Assembly: GCF_022343555.1 (NCBI RefSeq)
Contig: NZ_JAKQZH010000003.1
Location: forward strand, 290,746-354,745
Source of the DNA: Marinobacter sp. C7
Lineage (GTDB): Bacteria > Pseudomonadota > Gammaproteobacteria > Pseudomonadales > Oleiphilaceae
Direction of reading: 5' to 3'
Length of the DNA: 64,000 nt
Shown: in pieces, positions 7,211 to 15,539 of the stretch
Layout of the letters: each line of letters starts with the position of its first letter
Numbering within the stretch: the stretch's first letter is position 1
Program-made: the position numbers and the translations under genes
The notes under the pieces: generated by a model
Seen by the model: only the letters and a program-made list of their open reading frames with translations
Database searches by the model: none
Told to the model about the DNA's origin: nothing

Positions 7211-9012
7211 GACACCTGTTTGCCGGACTGATTCTGTCCCTGTGCGCGGGGGCGCTGCACGCTGCCCCTGCCGTGCCGGAAGCGGGCCTGAAGGCCGAAA
7301 TGGCCGGAGAGTGGGAGAGCGCACTGACGGTCTACCGTTCCGTGCTGGAAAGCCAGCCTCAGCGAGTGGATCTCTGGTTGAGGATGGCGGATATCTACCA
7401 CCGTCTGGAACGCCCGCAAGAAACCATCAATGCCCTGGAGCAGGCCCGCGAACTCGCGCCGGACAACGCTGAAATCGCCTTCCGGTTGTCCCGCGCCTAC
7501 GCCATGGCCGACCGCCCGGCGGACGCCCTGCAGCAATGTCAGCAGGCCGTGGAGCTGGAGCCGAGCAACGTCGATTACCTGCACACCTGCCTGCAACAGG
7601 CTAACTGGGCCCGCAATCGCGCAGCCGCGGAGCGCACCATCGAGTCGCTGCTGGCGATTTCCCCCCGGGACCGAGATGCCCTGCTGAGTCGGGCCCTCTG
7701 GCACAGCTGGATGGGTGAGTATGAACAGGCCGCCACCGCCTATGACGAGTACCTGCGCCATTACCCGGAGGACCACGACGCGACCGTAGCCCGCATCCAG
7801 GTGCTGGGCTGGGCCGGGGACCATGAGGGGGCCGAAAAGGCCCTGGCGGATTACCGCCAACGCTTTGGAGACACGGACGCCTATCAACGGGCCAGGGCTC
7901 AGGTGTTGCTGCAACAGGGACGGTACTATTCGGCCTCGGACCTGCTCACGCCTTTGGCCGAGCGACACCCGGAGGATTACGATATCCACTTTGCCCGGGT
8001 GCTGGCCACCCGCGCATCCGGCCAGCCTTCCGAGGCGCTGGACAGCCTGGCGGTCCTGGAAGCCCGGAAGCCGGGCGAGCCGGAAACCCGCGAGCTGGCC
8101 CGGGTCACCCGTGCTCCCTTGCGTTCCCTGGTGGGCATCACCGGCGACCATCAGTTTGATGCCGATGACATCCGCATCACCACAGGCAAAGTATTCGGTG
8201 AGCTCGCACTCAGCCCCGAAACCCGGGCGCTGATGGGCTACAGCGCCCGCCGCGTCAGTACCCGTCAGGGCTCGGAGTTCATAGCCGAGGATGGCGACCG
8301 TTCCACCATGGATTACTACGGCTGGGTCGGTATGCGCCACCAGCTGCACCCGCGTGTGGCAGTGGAAGGCCGTGTGGGCCGGGGCAACATCGAGGGCGGC
8401 GGCGATTACGGCTACTACCTGCTGGAGGGCGACTGGCACCCCCACGATGACTGGTCGCTGCAGCTTTCCCGCGAACGGGCCCTGTACGCGTTGTCACCGC
8501 TGTCCGTATCACGGGAGATCGTTGAAACCGAGAACCGCCTTCGCGCCCTGTGGCACCCGGGTATGCTGTACCAGGTGGAGGGATGGATCAGCGCCTCGGA
8601 CTTCTCGGACGACAACAGCCGCCTGGAGTTCTACCTGGCTCCCAGCCGCCGCGTCTACCAGAACGGGCCCTGGGGCGTGAACCTCGGTCTTTCCGCCCAG
8701 CGTTTCACCTTCGACAAGGACCTGGACAACGGTTACTACGATCCGGACTACTTCAACCGCTTTGCCGGCACCGCGCTCTTCTACTGGAGCCCGAACGTGG
8801 ATGACTGGGTCGGCCTGCGCACCAGCCTCGGCTGGCACAAGGACGATACGTTCTCCAGCTACGAGTTCGGCTCCGACGTGGAACTCGAAGCCCTCATCGG
8901 CCGCTACCGCGACTGGCAGTTCCACGGCCGTATTGCCTACGCCGACCGGCTGCAGGAGACCGGGCGGTACTATGGCACCTCGATTCACCTTGGGCTGATT
9001 CGGCGGTTCTGA
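7207..9012 (+). CDS. TPR-beta-barrel outer-membrane exporter of a polysaccharide system
   Basis: The 601-residue product has a signal peptide (about residues 1-19, ending LHA), then roughly 300 residues of TPR-like helical repeats. The final ~270 residues are strand-rich with many aromatics and end in RRF, as expected for an outer-membrane barrel. The order TPR then barrel is that of PgaA and BcsC, which guide a nascent polysaccharide through periplasm and outer membrane; the barrel also recalls YaiO. I use ATG 7207, which overlaps the previous stop as ATGA. In-frame starts farther upstream would lie inside the glycosyltransferase gene and lack the signal peptide. Confidence 0.8.
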   Translation: MRHLFAGLILSLCAGALHAAPAVPEAGLKAEMAGEWESALTVYRSVLESQPQRVDLWLRMADIYHRLERPQETINALEQARELAPDNAEIAFRLSRAYAMADRPADALQQCQQAVELEPSNVDYLHTCLQQANWARNRAAAERTIESLLAISPRDRDALLSRALWHSWMGEYEQAATAYDEYLRHYPEDHDATVARIQVLGWAGDHEGAEKALADYRQRFGDTDAYQRARAQVLLQQGRYYSASDLLTPLAERHPEDYDIHFARVLATRASGQPSEALDSLAVLEARKPGEPETRELARVTRAPLRSLVGITGDHQFDADDIRITTGKVFGELALSPETRALMGYSARRVSTRQGSEFIAEDGDRSTMDYYGWVGMRHQLHPRVAVEGRVGRGNIEGGGDYGYYLLEGDWHPHDDWSLQLSRERALYALSPLSVSREIVETENRLRALWHPGMLYQVEGWISASDFSDDNSRLEFYLAPSRRVYQNGPWGVNLGLSAQRFTFDKDLDNGYYDPDYFNRFAGTALFYWSPNVDDWVGLRTSLGWHKDDTFSSYEFGSDVELEALIGRYRDWQFHGRIAYADRLQETGRYYGTSIHLGLIRRF

Positions 9013-9164
9013 CGGTTGCCCTTCTACCCTCCAGGGGTTTTCAAGCGGAGTTATGCGAAAGAGGACGTATAATTCCGCTGTGCTTTGTCAGTGTTCCACC
9101 GAGTTACCCACAAACAGTAGATACCTCCTATAGTTGGGGAAGCCCCTGGCATGGAGGTGCCCCC

Positions 9165-9431
9165 ATGAATAATGAACGCCCGATCGTCCGGCAGTTCTTT
9201 GCCAAAATGAAACCAGAATTTCTCCAACTGTCTGAAGAGGAACGCAGACAGTTCATGATCCGGGACCGGTTCGAAACAGGTAATGGCTTGTATAAATTGA
9301 AGCAGGGAGCGCCCGCTGCTCCGTTGCGTCGATTCCACTTCATCCCCGGCGACTGCTATGTTGAGGGTCAAGGAGTCTCTCTGCCAAACAGGGAGCGCGA
9401 TCAAGCACAGGATGAATGGGGAATGCCATGA
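9165..9431 (+). CDS. Hypothetical 88-residue protein coupled to an amino-acid dehydrogenase
   Basis: I do not recognise this short soluble protein. It is charged (RQFFAKMKPEFLQLSEEERRQF), with an apparent helix at the N-terminus and no signal peptide. Support comes from a GGAGG about seven bases before its ATG and from its stop overlapping the dehydrogenase start as ATGA, a typical sign of translational coupling. It may be a small partner or regulator of the dehydrogenase, or simply a leader gene. Confidence 0.55.
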   Translation: MNNERPIVRQFFAKMKPEFLQLSEEERRQFMIRDRFETGNGLYKLKQGAPAAPLRRFHFIPGDCYVEGQGVSLPNRERDQAQDEWGMP

Positions 9432-10669
9432 ATTACGATTTTCTGGACGAAAGCGGGCAGATTCTTCGGGAGGCGGGGCATCTCGGCAAGATAGACCCCA
9501 ACGTGATCGAATATCTGGCTGCGCCCGGGCGCGTGGTGTCGTTCCGTATTCCAATGAAAATGGACGATGGCAGTTTTCGTGTGTTTGATGCCCATCGTGT
9601 TCGTTATAACGATGCTCTCGGGCCGAGCCGTGATGGAACCCGCATTTCCCCCGAACTCGACCTTGATGAGGTGAAATCCCTCGCCCTGATCATGTCGATC
9701 AAACATGCAGCCGGGCGAATTCCCGCCGGCGGTGGCAAGGGTGGCATCGTGGCCGATCCCCGTGAATTGAGTGATCGGGAGTTCGAGTCACTTTGCCGCG
9801 CCTATATCCGCAACCTGCGCCCGAGAGGGCAGGCCTACGATGTCCCCGGTGCGGATATCGGCACGGATCTGCAAACCATGAGCTGGATGCTGGACGAATA
9901 CGAGTCGGTGACCGGCTACCATGAGCCGGCCGCGGTCAACGACAAACCGCCCATCCTTGGCGGGTCGCTGGGGGGCTATGAGGCGACCGGAAGCGGGGTT
10001 TTCGATGTGTTCCGTGAGGCCGCGGAGCAGGCCGAGTTTGCCATCGAAAATGCCCGTGTCGCCATCCAGGGGTTCGGCCAGGTCGGCTCGGTGGCGGCGA
10101 GCATGTTCCACGAAGCCGGCTGTAAGGTGGTGGCGGTGAGTGATAGCCGTGGCGGCATTTATTCGAACGACGGGCTCGATATTCCTGACCTGTTGGCGCA
10201 CAAGAAGTCCACCGGGAAAGTTTCGGATTTTGCCGGCACCGAGCCGATTACCAGCGAAAAGATGCTCGAATGTGACTGCGACGTGCTGGTGCCTGCGTCG
10301 GTTCAGGGGGTGATTACCGCGAGCAATGCGGAACGGATCCAGGCCCGGATGGTGGTGGAAGCCGCCAACGCGCCAACCACCATAAAAGCCGATGCGATGC
10401 TGCTGGAACGAGGCGTAATCATCGTTCCGGATGTGTTGGCCAATGCCGGTAGCGTGCAGTTGTGTCAGATGGAACGCAGTCAGGGGCTTTCGGATAATTA
10501 CTGGGATATCGATACGATTAACCGCCTGAGACAGGAGCGCCTGGCCAGGAGTTACCGTGAAGCCGTGAATGCAGCAGCTGAACACCAGGTGAAATCAGTC
10601 CGGCTGGGGGCGTGGATCAATGCCCTCAAACGCATTGAAGAAGCGATGCACCTGCGCGGCTGGTGCTAA
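9428..10669 (+). CDS. Glu/Leu/Phe/Val dehydrogenase family enzyme
   Basis: The 413-residue enzyme has both domains of amino-acid dehydrogenases. The N-terminal half carries IPAGGGKGG, with the lysine that activates the substrate. The C-terminal half has the Rossmann motif GFGQVGSVA for NAD(P). Such enzymes deaminate an L-amino acid to its 2-oxo acid and ammonia. Length fits glutamate dehydrogenase better than leucine dehydrogenase (about 365), but specificity cannot be read with confidence. The start is taken at ATG 9428, which overlaps the upstream stop and has GGGG at suitable spacing; ATG 9416 is an alternative. Its stop overlaps that of the convergent TIM-barrel gene by four bases. Confidence 0.85.
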   Translation: MNYDFLDESGQILREAGHLGKIDPNVIEYLAAPGRVVSFRIPMKMDDGSFRVFDAHRVRYNDALGPSRDGTRISPELDLDEVKSLALIMSIKHAAGRIPAGGGKGGIVADPRELSDREFESLCRAYIRNLRPRGQAYDVPGADIGTDLQTMSWMLDEYESVTGYHEPAAVNDKPPILGGSLGGYEATGSGVFDVFREAAEQAEFAIENARVAIQGFGQVGSVAASMFHEAGCKVVAVSDSRGGIYSNDGLDIPDLLAHKKSTGKVSDFAGTEPITSEKMLECDCDVLVPASVQGVITASNAERIQARMVVEAANAPTTIKADAMLLERGVIIVPDVLANAGSVQLCQMERSQGLSDNYWDIDTINRLRQERLARSYREAVNAAAEHQVKSVRLGAWINALKRIEEAMHLRGWC

Positions 10670-11598
10670 CGCGGTATGGCCAGGTCAGCACCACCGGTCG
10701 GTGAGCACTTGAGTTCCGGATTCTCACGGTCGATCAACTCCAGTGCCACGGCGGCATTGCGTACCCGGTCGCGCATCATCTCCTTGTGGTAGCTGTCCGG
10801 GTTCCACGGCGCGTACAAGGTTTCCTCGGATGGGCCGGGTTCAATCTTGAAATAGCAGGGAGCGGCGATTCGGGCGATCTCTGCCGCCTCGTAGAAACGC
10901 ACGAAGCCTCCCATGGATTGAACCAGGAAGAGATATACGTCCATGGGAATCTGGATGCTGCTGCGGATGGCCGAAAGCATCGGCAGGCTCAGGTCGGCGA
11001 GGGGGTTGAAGGTGTTGGCCCCCAGTTGCTGGGCAACCAGGGCGCCGGGCGGGTTGGCCTGGCCGGCAAAGACTGAGAGCTTGAAGATGACATCCGCGGG
11101 AATGACCTCTTTCTGGCGTAGCTGGTCGGCCAGCCACAACACGCCTTCACCGGTGATCAGAAAACCCCGGAATCCGGCATTCATGCAGCGCTCGATGTCT
11201 TTCAGCCAGTGCCGCACGGCATCCATGCCACGCAGGCGCATGCCGGAGACCAGGCCCTCGGGTGTGGACATCTGGCGGCCGGCGTCCCAGCTTCGGCGTG
11301 GACCGGGTGTCATCACTACTTCGATCTTCTGTTCACGGGCCAGCTGTGCAAAATCCCGTAATTCTGGCTGCGTGAGATACGTCGCGCCACCGACGGTAGC
11401 GATGATGCGATGAATCGGTACCTTCTGGTGCTCCGCCTCCCTGATCATTGCCTCCAGTGCACAGACCCGCTCGACCCCGGATATTTCGATGCGATAGTGA
11501 CCGCCATCGGGGAATCGTAGGTCGGATGATGGCAGCTGATTGTTGTCATGGGCCGGGAGACCGAGTTCTGCCAGCACCTGTTCCAGATTATCCATCAT
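10666..11598 (-). CDS. Uncharacterised TIM-barrel-like protein, possibly related to U32 peptidases
   Basis: The 310-residue protein is soluble, with regularly spaced hydrophobic strands followed by charged helices, as in a TIM barrel. Recognisable segments are IHRIIATVGGATYL, IEVVMTPGPRRSWDAG, GFRGFLITGEGVLWL and YFKIEPGP. The overall pattern resembles the U32 peptidase/TIM-barrel group, but I cannot assign it firmly. It diverges from a DapA-like gene 79 bp away and ends head-on with the amino-acid dehydrogenase, so a role in amino-acid breakdown is plausible but inferred. Confidence 0.5.
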   Translation of the reverse strand: MMDNLEQVLAELGLPAHDNNQLPSSDLRFPDGGHYRIEISGVERVCALEAMIREAEHQKVPIHRIIATVGGATYLTQPELRDFAQLAREQKIEVVMTPGPRRSWDAGRQMSTPEGLVSGMRLRGMDAVRHWLKDIERCMNAGFRGFLITGEGVLWLADQLRQKEVIPADVIFKLSVFAGQANPPGALVAQQLGANTFNPLADLSLPMLSAIRSSIQIPMDVYLFLVQSMGGFVRFYEAAEIARIAAPCYFKIEPGPSEETLYAPWNPDSYHKEMMRDRVRNAAVALELIDRENPELKCSPTGGADLAIPR

Positions 11599-11677
11599 TG
11601 CCTCTTGGCCTCAGTGGTTTGAGCTATCCTTCACTATTAGCACACGATACGGAAAAGGGTTTAATCAGGAGGCCCTC

Positions 11678-12730
11678 ATGCCATTGAGTAGCGCCGAACT
11701 CATCGACGATCCCATCGGTTGTTACCCGCCGGCAACGGTGGCCTGCTTTGATCCGACCCGTGGTGCGCTGCCCCGGCGGCAACTGGATGAAACGCAGACC
11801 CGAACGTTTCTTGAACGCCTGGCTGCTGCCGGGGCGCCTGCTGCACTCATTGCATCGTCCACCGGCCAGGGGCATCTGCGCACAGTGGATGAACTGGCCA
11901 CGTGGTTTCGTTGCGCGGCGGACGCGAACACCCGGAACATGCTGCTGATGGGGCTGCTGAGACCGGAGGATGGGATTGCAGCCAATCAACGGCTGTTGGA
12001 CCTGCTGGCGGACCTCGGGTATCCCGTGGTTTTTTTGCGGCCGGGGACCGATCTGTCCGCGCAGGCAAGCGACAATCAGGTGAGCGACAGCCTGGCCCCG
12101 GTCATCGCAGCGGCGGCAGAGCGGGGGCTCGCCATCGGGCTGTATTCGATTTCCGATGTCAGTGGTCTGCCGCTCAGTGCCGAATCTGCAGCGCAACTGC
12201 TCGGGTGTGAGGGTGGCGGGCATATCGTCGCCGTCAAAGTGACCGAGACCGATTACGACAAGAGCACGGCACGGTTCCTGGCTCACCCGGCCCTCCGTCG
12301 CCTCAAGATCGTTCAGGGATGGGATCCGCACCTGAGTCGTGCCCTGCGTGATGGTCCGCGTTTCGATGTAAAGGGTCGCCAACGGGCCGGAATTACATCG
12401 GGCCTGATGTCGCTGGCGGTGCACCAATACGTGCATCTGCTGGACGCGGCCGCCCGTGAAGACTGGCGTGAGGTTGCGGAGGCCCAGCGAGCCACCGATG
12501 CCCTGTTTTGTTCAATGCAGGACGACCCCGGGCATTTTGCCGACCTTCAGCGGGCCAAGTTCATCATGGGGCTTGGGCACCCGCTAACCGGGCGCATCAG
12601 CGAGAAGCAGGTCGAGCGTGTTCTTGACGCACTGGAGCATCTGCCGCGAAATGCGGATCGCCAACGTATAGCCCGCAGTCTTGATCTGATGGGGAGCGGC
12701 CCCTATCACGATCGACTCACCACATTCTGA
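11678..12730 (+). CDS. Dihydrodipicolinate synthase-like (DapA superfamily) aldolase/lyase
   Basis: A 350-residue protein with the N-terminal pattern of class I aldolases of the DapA/N-acetylneuraminate lyase superfamily: VACFDPTRGALPRRQLDE, then ASSTGQGHLRTVDE in place of the usual GTTGE, and later ALSIGLYSI-like and HIVAVKVTETD strands. The lysine in VAVKVT is at the expected Schiff-base position. It is longer than DapA (about 290). Several motif residues differ, so it is unlikely to be the housekeeping enzyme. AGGAGG lies five bases before the ATG at 11678; an in-frame start at 11540 lacks this and would run over the divergent promoter. Confidence 0.7.
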   Translation: MPLSSAELIDDPIGCYPPATVACFDPTRGALPRRQLDETQTRTFLERLAAAGAPAALIASSTGQGHLRTVDELATWFRCAADANTRNMLLMGLLRPEDGIAANQRLLDLLADLGYPVVFLRPGTDLSAQASDNQVSDSLAPVIAAAAERGLAIGLYSISDVSGLPLSAESAAQLLGCEGGGHIVAVKVTETDYDKSTARFLAHPALRRLKIVQGWDPHLSRALRDGPRFDVKGRQRAGITSGLMSLAVHQYVHLLDAAAREDWREVAEAQRATDALFCSMQDDPGHFADLQRAKFIMGLGHPLTGRISEKQVERVLDALEHLPRNADRQRIARSLDLMGSGPYHDRLTTF

Positions 12731-12915
12731 CCCTGATTGACATTTGTCACCCTCGGGTGAAGCCGTTAGCATTACCGGTTCGGAGTGATTCCACTCGCGG
12801 AGTCGCCCAACCCGTCACGCCCGGCCAGAAGTTTCATTCCGGATGGGAATCCCGTATACGGCCACAGTGACCAGGCGCACCCTGATCGTCGCTGGCCGTA
12901 GTGCCGAGAAATTCC

Positions 12916-13659
12916 ATGAAACTGCTCACCATAAAAGATGTCATCCTCCGGATTGTCGCCATCATTGTCGTGGCGGAATTCCTGGTCATGCTGGTTTTAC
13001 GGAACATTCCCCACCAGGCAAGCACATTCACAGAAGCTGTTCTCGATGCCGGGGCATTGGCGCTTCTCTCGACTCCGGCGATCTATATATGGGTCATCAG
13101 GCCGTTTGTTAATGCCCGGGATGCAGCGCTGACCCGGATCCGGCACCTGGCCAGTGTTGATCCGTTAACGCAGCTGGCGAACCGGCGGCTCCTGGTGCAA
13201 CATCTGGAGAAGGCTATGGCCGGCAGCGCCAGACACAAGGATCATGGGGCAGCACTGCTTCTGGATCTCGATGGTTTCAAGGCGATCAACGACGGCCATG
13301 GGCACCTGGCGGGGGATGCGGTGTTGGTCGAAGTTGCAGCACGCCTTCAATCCGTCGTCCGCACCGACGACATCGTCGGGCGGCTGGGGGGTGATGAGTT
13401 TGTCGTTGTGCTTCACCGTCTCGGAGCTGATGAAGCAGCGGCGAGGATCAAGGCGATGAGTGTGGCCGAAAAACTCATCAGCTTTGTAGGTGCTAAAGTT
13501 TACTTCGAGGGCGAGAGCTTGCATGTTGGCGCGAGCGTCGGGGTTCGCCTCATCGGATTTGAAGAGCAGGATGCCGAGGTGGTCATCGGGGACGCCGATG
13601 CCGCCATGTACCAGGCAAAGCAGAAAGGTGGTGGTTGCACTGTCTTTTTCGGAGACTGA
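12916..13659 (+). CDS. Membrane-anchored diguanylate cyclase (GGDEF)
   Basis: The 247-residue product has two N-terminal transmembrane segments (about 10-28 and 43-62) with a short periplasmic loop, then a GGDEF domain. DPLTQLANRR opens the domain and GRLGGDEF is the intact active site. RTDD five residues before it forms an RxxD inhibitory site for product feedback. It makes cyclic di-GMP from two GTP. No separate sensor domain is present, so any sensing must come from the membrane segment. The start is taken as ATG 12916; GTG 12901 is an alternative. It could feed the polysaccharide operon 4 kb upstream, but nothing here shows that. Confidence 0.85.
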   Translation: MKLLTIKDVILRIVAIIVVAEFLVMLVLRNIPHQASTFTEAVLDAGALALLSTPAIYIWVIRPFVNARDAALTRIRHLASVDPLTQLANRRLLVQHLEKAMAGSARHKDHGAALLLDLDGFKAINDGHGHLAGDAVLVEVAARLQSVVRTDDIVGRLGGDEFVVVLHRLGADEAAARIKAMSVAEKLISFVGAKVYFEGESLHVGASVGVRLIGFEEQDAEVVIGDADAAMYQAKQKGGGCTVFFGD

Positions 13660-13719
13660 CTCCCTTTGCCTTTCCATGACTCACCACCTACGGAGATACC
13701 CGGGCATAAGGAGGCAAAT

Positions 13720-13944
13720 ATGGCAGAGGTCATTCTGGAATCCACCATCACATGTCCCGAGTGTGGTCATCAGAAAACGGAGGTGATGCCGACCAATGCG
13801 TGCCAGTATTTCTATGAATGTGAGGCGTGCAAGGCCTTATTGAAGCCGAAACAGGGCGACTGCTGTGTTTTCTGCTCGTTCGGTACGGTTGCCTGCCCTC
13901 CTGTTCAGCAGGGCATAGGGTGTTGTGACCCGGATGGCGGTTGA
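13720..13944 (+). CDS. GDCCVxC-motif small cysteine-rich protein
   Basis: This 74-residue protein carries an N-terminal zinc-ribbon-like pair (CPECGH, CEAC), then GDCCVFCSFG, ACPP and GCC. That fits the GDCCVxC family, often found beside mercury-resistance and other metal genes and thought to handle metals; its biochemical role is not established. AAGGAGG five bases before the ATG is an excellent ribosome-binding site. A methyltransferase-type membrane gene follows closely, the only operon partner; no mer genes are in the window. Confidence 0.8.
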   Translation: MAEVILESTITCPECGHQKTEVMPTNACQYFYECEACKALLKPKQGDCCVFCSFGTVACPPVQQGIGCCDPDGG

Positions 13945-14016
13945 TACGGCAATCCCATGCTAGCATCTCAGGACAGACCACCATCCACGAAACCTTCTTT
14001 TTCCGGGAAAAACATA

Positions 14017-14478
14017 GTGAAAGGACTCGAACTCAAGGTTCCCCCCCTCATTCTGGCCGTGATCTTCGGGGCAGGGATGTGGGCGGTCTCTCGTCTTCTG
14101 CCGGCAGGGCATTTCGTGTTGCCCGGCAGGCTCTGGCTTTCCGCCGCAGTTTTCGGTGTTGGCGCATGCGTCGCCATTCTGGGGGTACTCGAGTTCAGGG
14201 CAGCAGGTACCACGGTGGACCCGCGCACGCCGGATCAAAGCGAAAACCTCGTGGTAAACGGAATCTATCGCTACAGCCGGAATCCCATGTACCTGGGGTT
14301 TTTCCTGCTGCTGGTTGCCTGGGGGATTTTCCTCGGCAGTGTGTTTTCCTGGCTGCTTCTGCCCCTGTTTGTCATTTACATGAACCGCTTCCAGATCCTG
14401 CCGGAGGAGCGGCACATGCGGGTGTTGTTCGGGGATGTCTATGAGCGTTATATGTCTCAGGTGCGGCGGTGGCTCTGA
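14017..14478 (+). CDS. Isoprenylcysteine carboxyl methyltransferase (ICMT) family membrane protein
   Basis: A 153-residue integral membrane protein with about four hydrophobic helices. The conserved tail of the family is present: NGIYRYSRNPMYLG, then EERHMRVLFGDVYERYMSQVRRWL, which forms the SAM-binding region. Bacterial members are methyltransferases or reductase-like proteins of mostly unknown substrate and are not true CAAX enzymes. I prefer GTG 14017, since the extra 20 residues from ATG 13957 are polar and unlike the family N-terminus. The 3' end overlaps the convergent EamA gene by 22 bp. It probably shares a transcript with the GDCCVxC gene. Confidence 0.75.
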   Translation: MKGLELKVPPLILAVIFGAGMWAVSRLLPAGHFVLPGRLWLSAAVFGVGACVAILGVLEFRAAGTTVDPRTPDQSENLVVNGIYRYSRNPMYLGFFLLLVAWGIFLGSVFSWLLLPLFVIYMNRFQILPEERHMRVLFGDVYERYMSQVRRWL

Positions 14479-15413
14479 TCTCTCTGATGCGGCTGAATGA
14501 TAGTGCGCGTCACCGGGCCCGAGCGGTTGCTCAGGCGTAGCCCGAGGATCACCATCATCACGCCGAGCCAGATCGTCAGAGTGTATTGTTCCCGGAACCA
14601 GACGACACCGATAACCAGCCCGAACACAGCAGCCACTGCACCGAGTTGGCTGAAGAACACCGGCGTTGCGCGTTTCTGGATCTCGAAGGCACACAGGTAG
14701 GCCAATGCCGTGAGCACACCCTGGAGAACAATGACCTTCTGCAGGCCGGGGCCAAAATTGACCGAGACCAGTGGCGTGTCAGTAACCCGGGTAAACAGGG
14801 CGAGCGAAACGGCGCAGGCGAGTAGCGTTCCCGCCGCCAGTGTCATCGGCGTGCTATGCCGGGGCCAGGCCACCGCGCGGTAGATATTGCCGATGGACAG
14901 GGCGACAGGAATAAGTAGCCCGAGGAGATACCATTGCAGGCTCGAATGAGGCACTTCCGAGTGGCGTTGAAGAATGATCCAGACGCATGCCAGTACGGCA
15001 ACAGACAGGCCTGAAAACCGGCTCCAGCTGCGTTTTTCCAGCCCCATGGACGCGGCGATCAGGAAGGTGAAAATCGGTGGAAGTGCATACATGATGCTGG
15101 TGAAGCCGGTCCCCAGTTTTGAGACCAGGAAGAAGGCCGTCACGTTGGGTATTGCGATACCCGAGAGGCCGCTGATGAAGAAGTAGGTGATCAGGCGCAG
15201 GTTGAGCAGACTCCTGACCGGAGTTGAACGCAGCAAAAGGATCGAGCCGGCAATGAGTGTCTGCCAGAAGGCATAGGTTGCGGGAGGCATTCCCTGCGTC
15301 GTGGCGGTTTTCGACAGCGCCAGCATCAGGGCGATCAGGAACCCGTTCGCTATCAGCAAGCCCCAGACTACGCCCCGGGGGGAGGGGGTGAAACGTTGGA
15401 TTAAGGCCGTCAT
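14457..15413 (-). CDS. EamA/DMT-family transporter
   Basis: A 318-residue protein with about ten transmembrane helices arranged as two EamA repeats, typical of drug/metabolite transporters that export amino acids, metabolites or toxic compounds. The start at 15413 (MTALIQRF) is the first methionine giving the family N-terminus; the frame continues upstream but would run through the LysR promoter. The C-terminal tail is polar and Arg/His-rich. It diverges from a LysR gene across a region with a strong inverted repeat, so the LysR protein probably controls it. Confidence 0.8.
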   Translation of the reverse strand: MTALIQRFTPSPRGVVWGLLIANGFLIALMLALSKTATTQGMPPATYAFWQTLIAGSILLLRSTPVRSLLNLRLITYFFISGLSGIAIPNVTAFFLVSKLGTGFTSIMYALPPIFTFLIAASMGLEKRSWSRFSGLSVAVLACVWIILQRHSEVPHSSLQWYLLGLLIPVALSIGNIYRAVAWPRHSTPMTLAAGTLLACAVSLALFTRVTDTPLVSVNFGPGLQKVIVLQGVLTALAYLCAFEIQKRATPVFFSQLGAVAAVFGLVIGVVWFREQYTLTIWLGVMMVILGLRLSNRSGPVTRTIIQPHQRDQSHRRT

Positions 15414-15500
15414 CGCCCGTGTGCTCCGAAGTGTGAATGAATGGGTGATGATTTGGAGTGTGCCTGAATCCATTGAATTGATAATCGGAAGGGATCGAAC

Positions 15501-15529
15501 AATACTTGTTCCAAACTGGAAACGGTATT
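15501..15529. promoter_or_regulatory. Candidate LysR operator between eamA-like and lysR genes
   Basis: AATACTTGTTCCA and TGGAAACGGTATT form imperfect 13-bp arms around a 3-nt spacer, with outer AATAC/GTATT and inner TTCCA/TGGAA matching perfectly. The core TTCCAAACTGGAA obeys the T-N11-A rule of LysR sites. The right half, GGAAACGGTATT, recurs nearly unchanged upstream of the nitroreductase gene. Confidence 0.6.
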
Positions 15530-15539
15530 GGAGTGTAAA

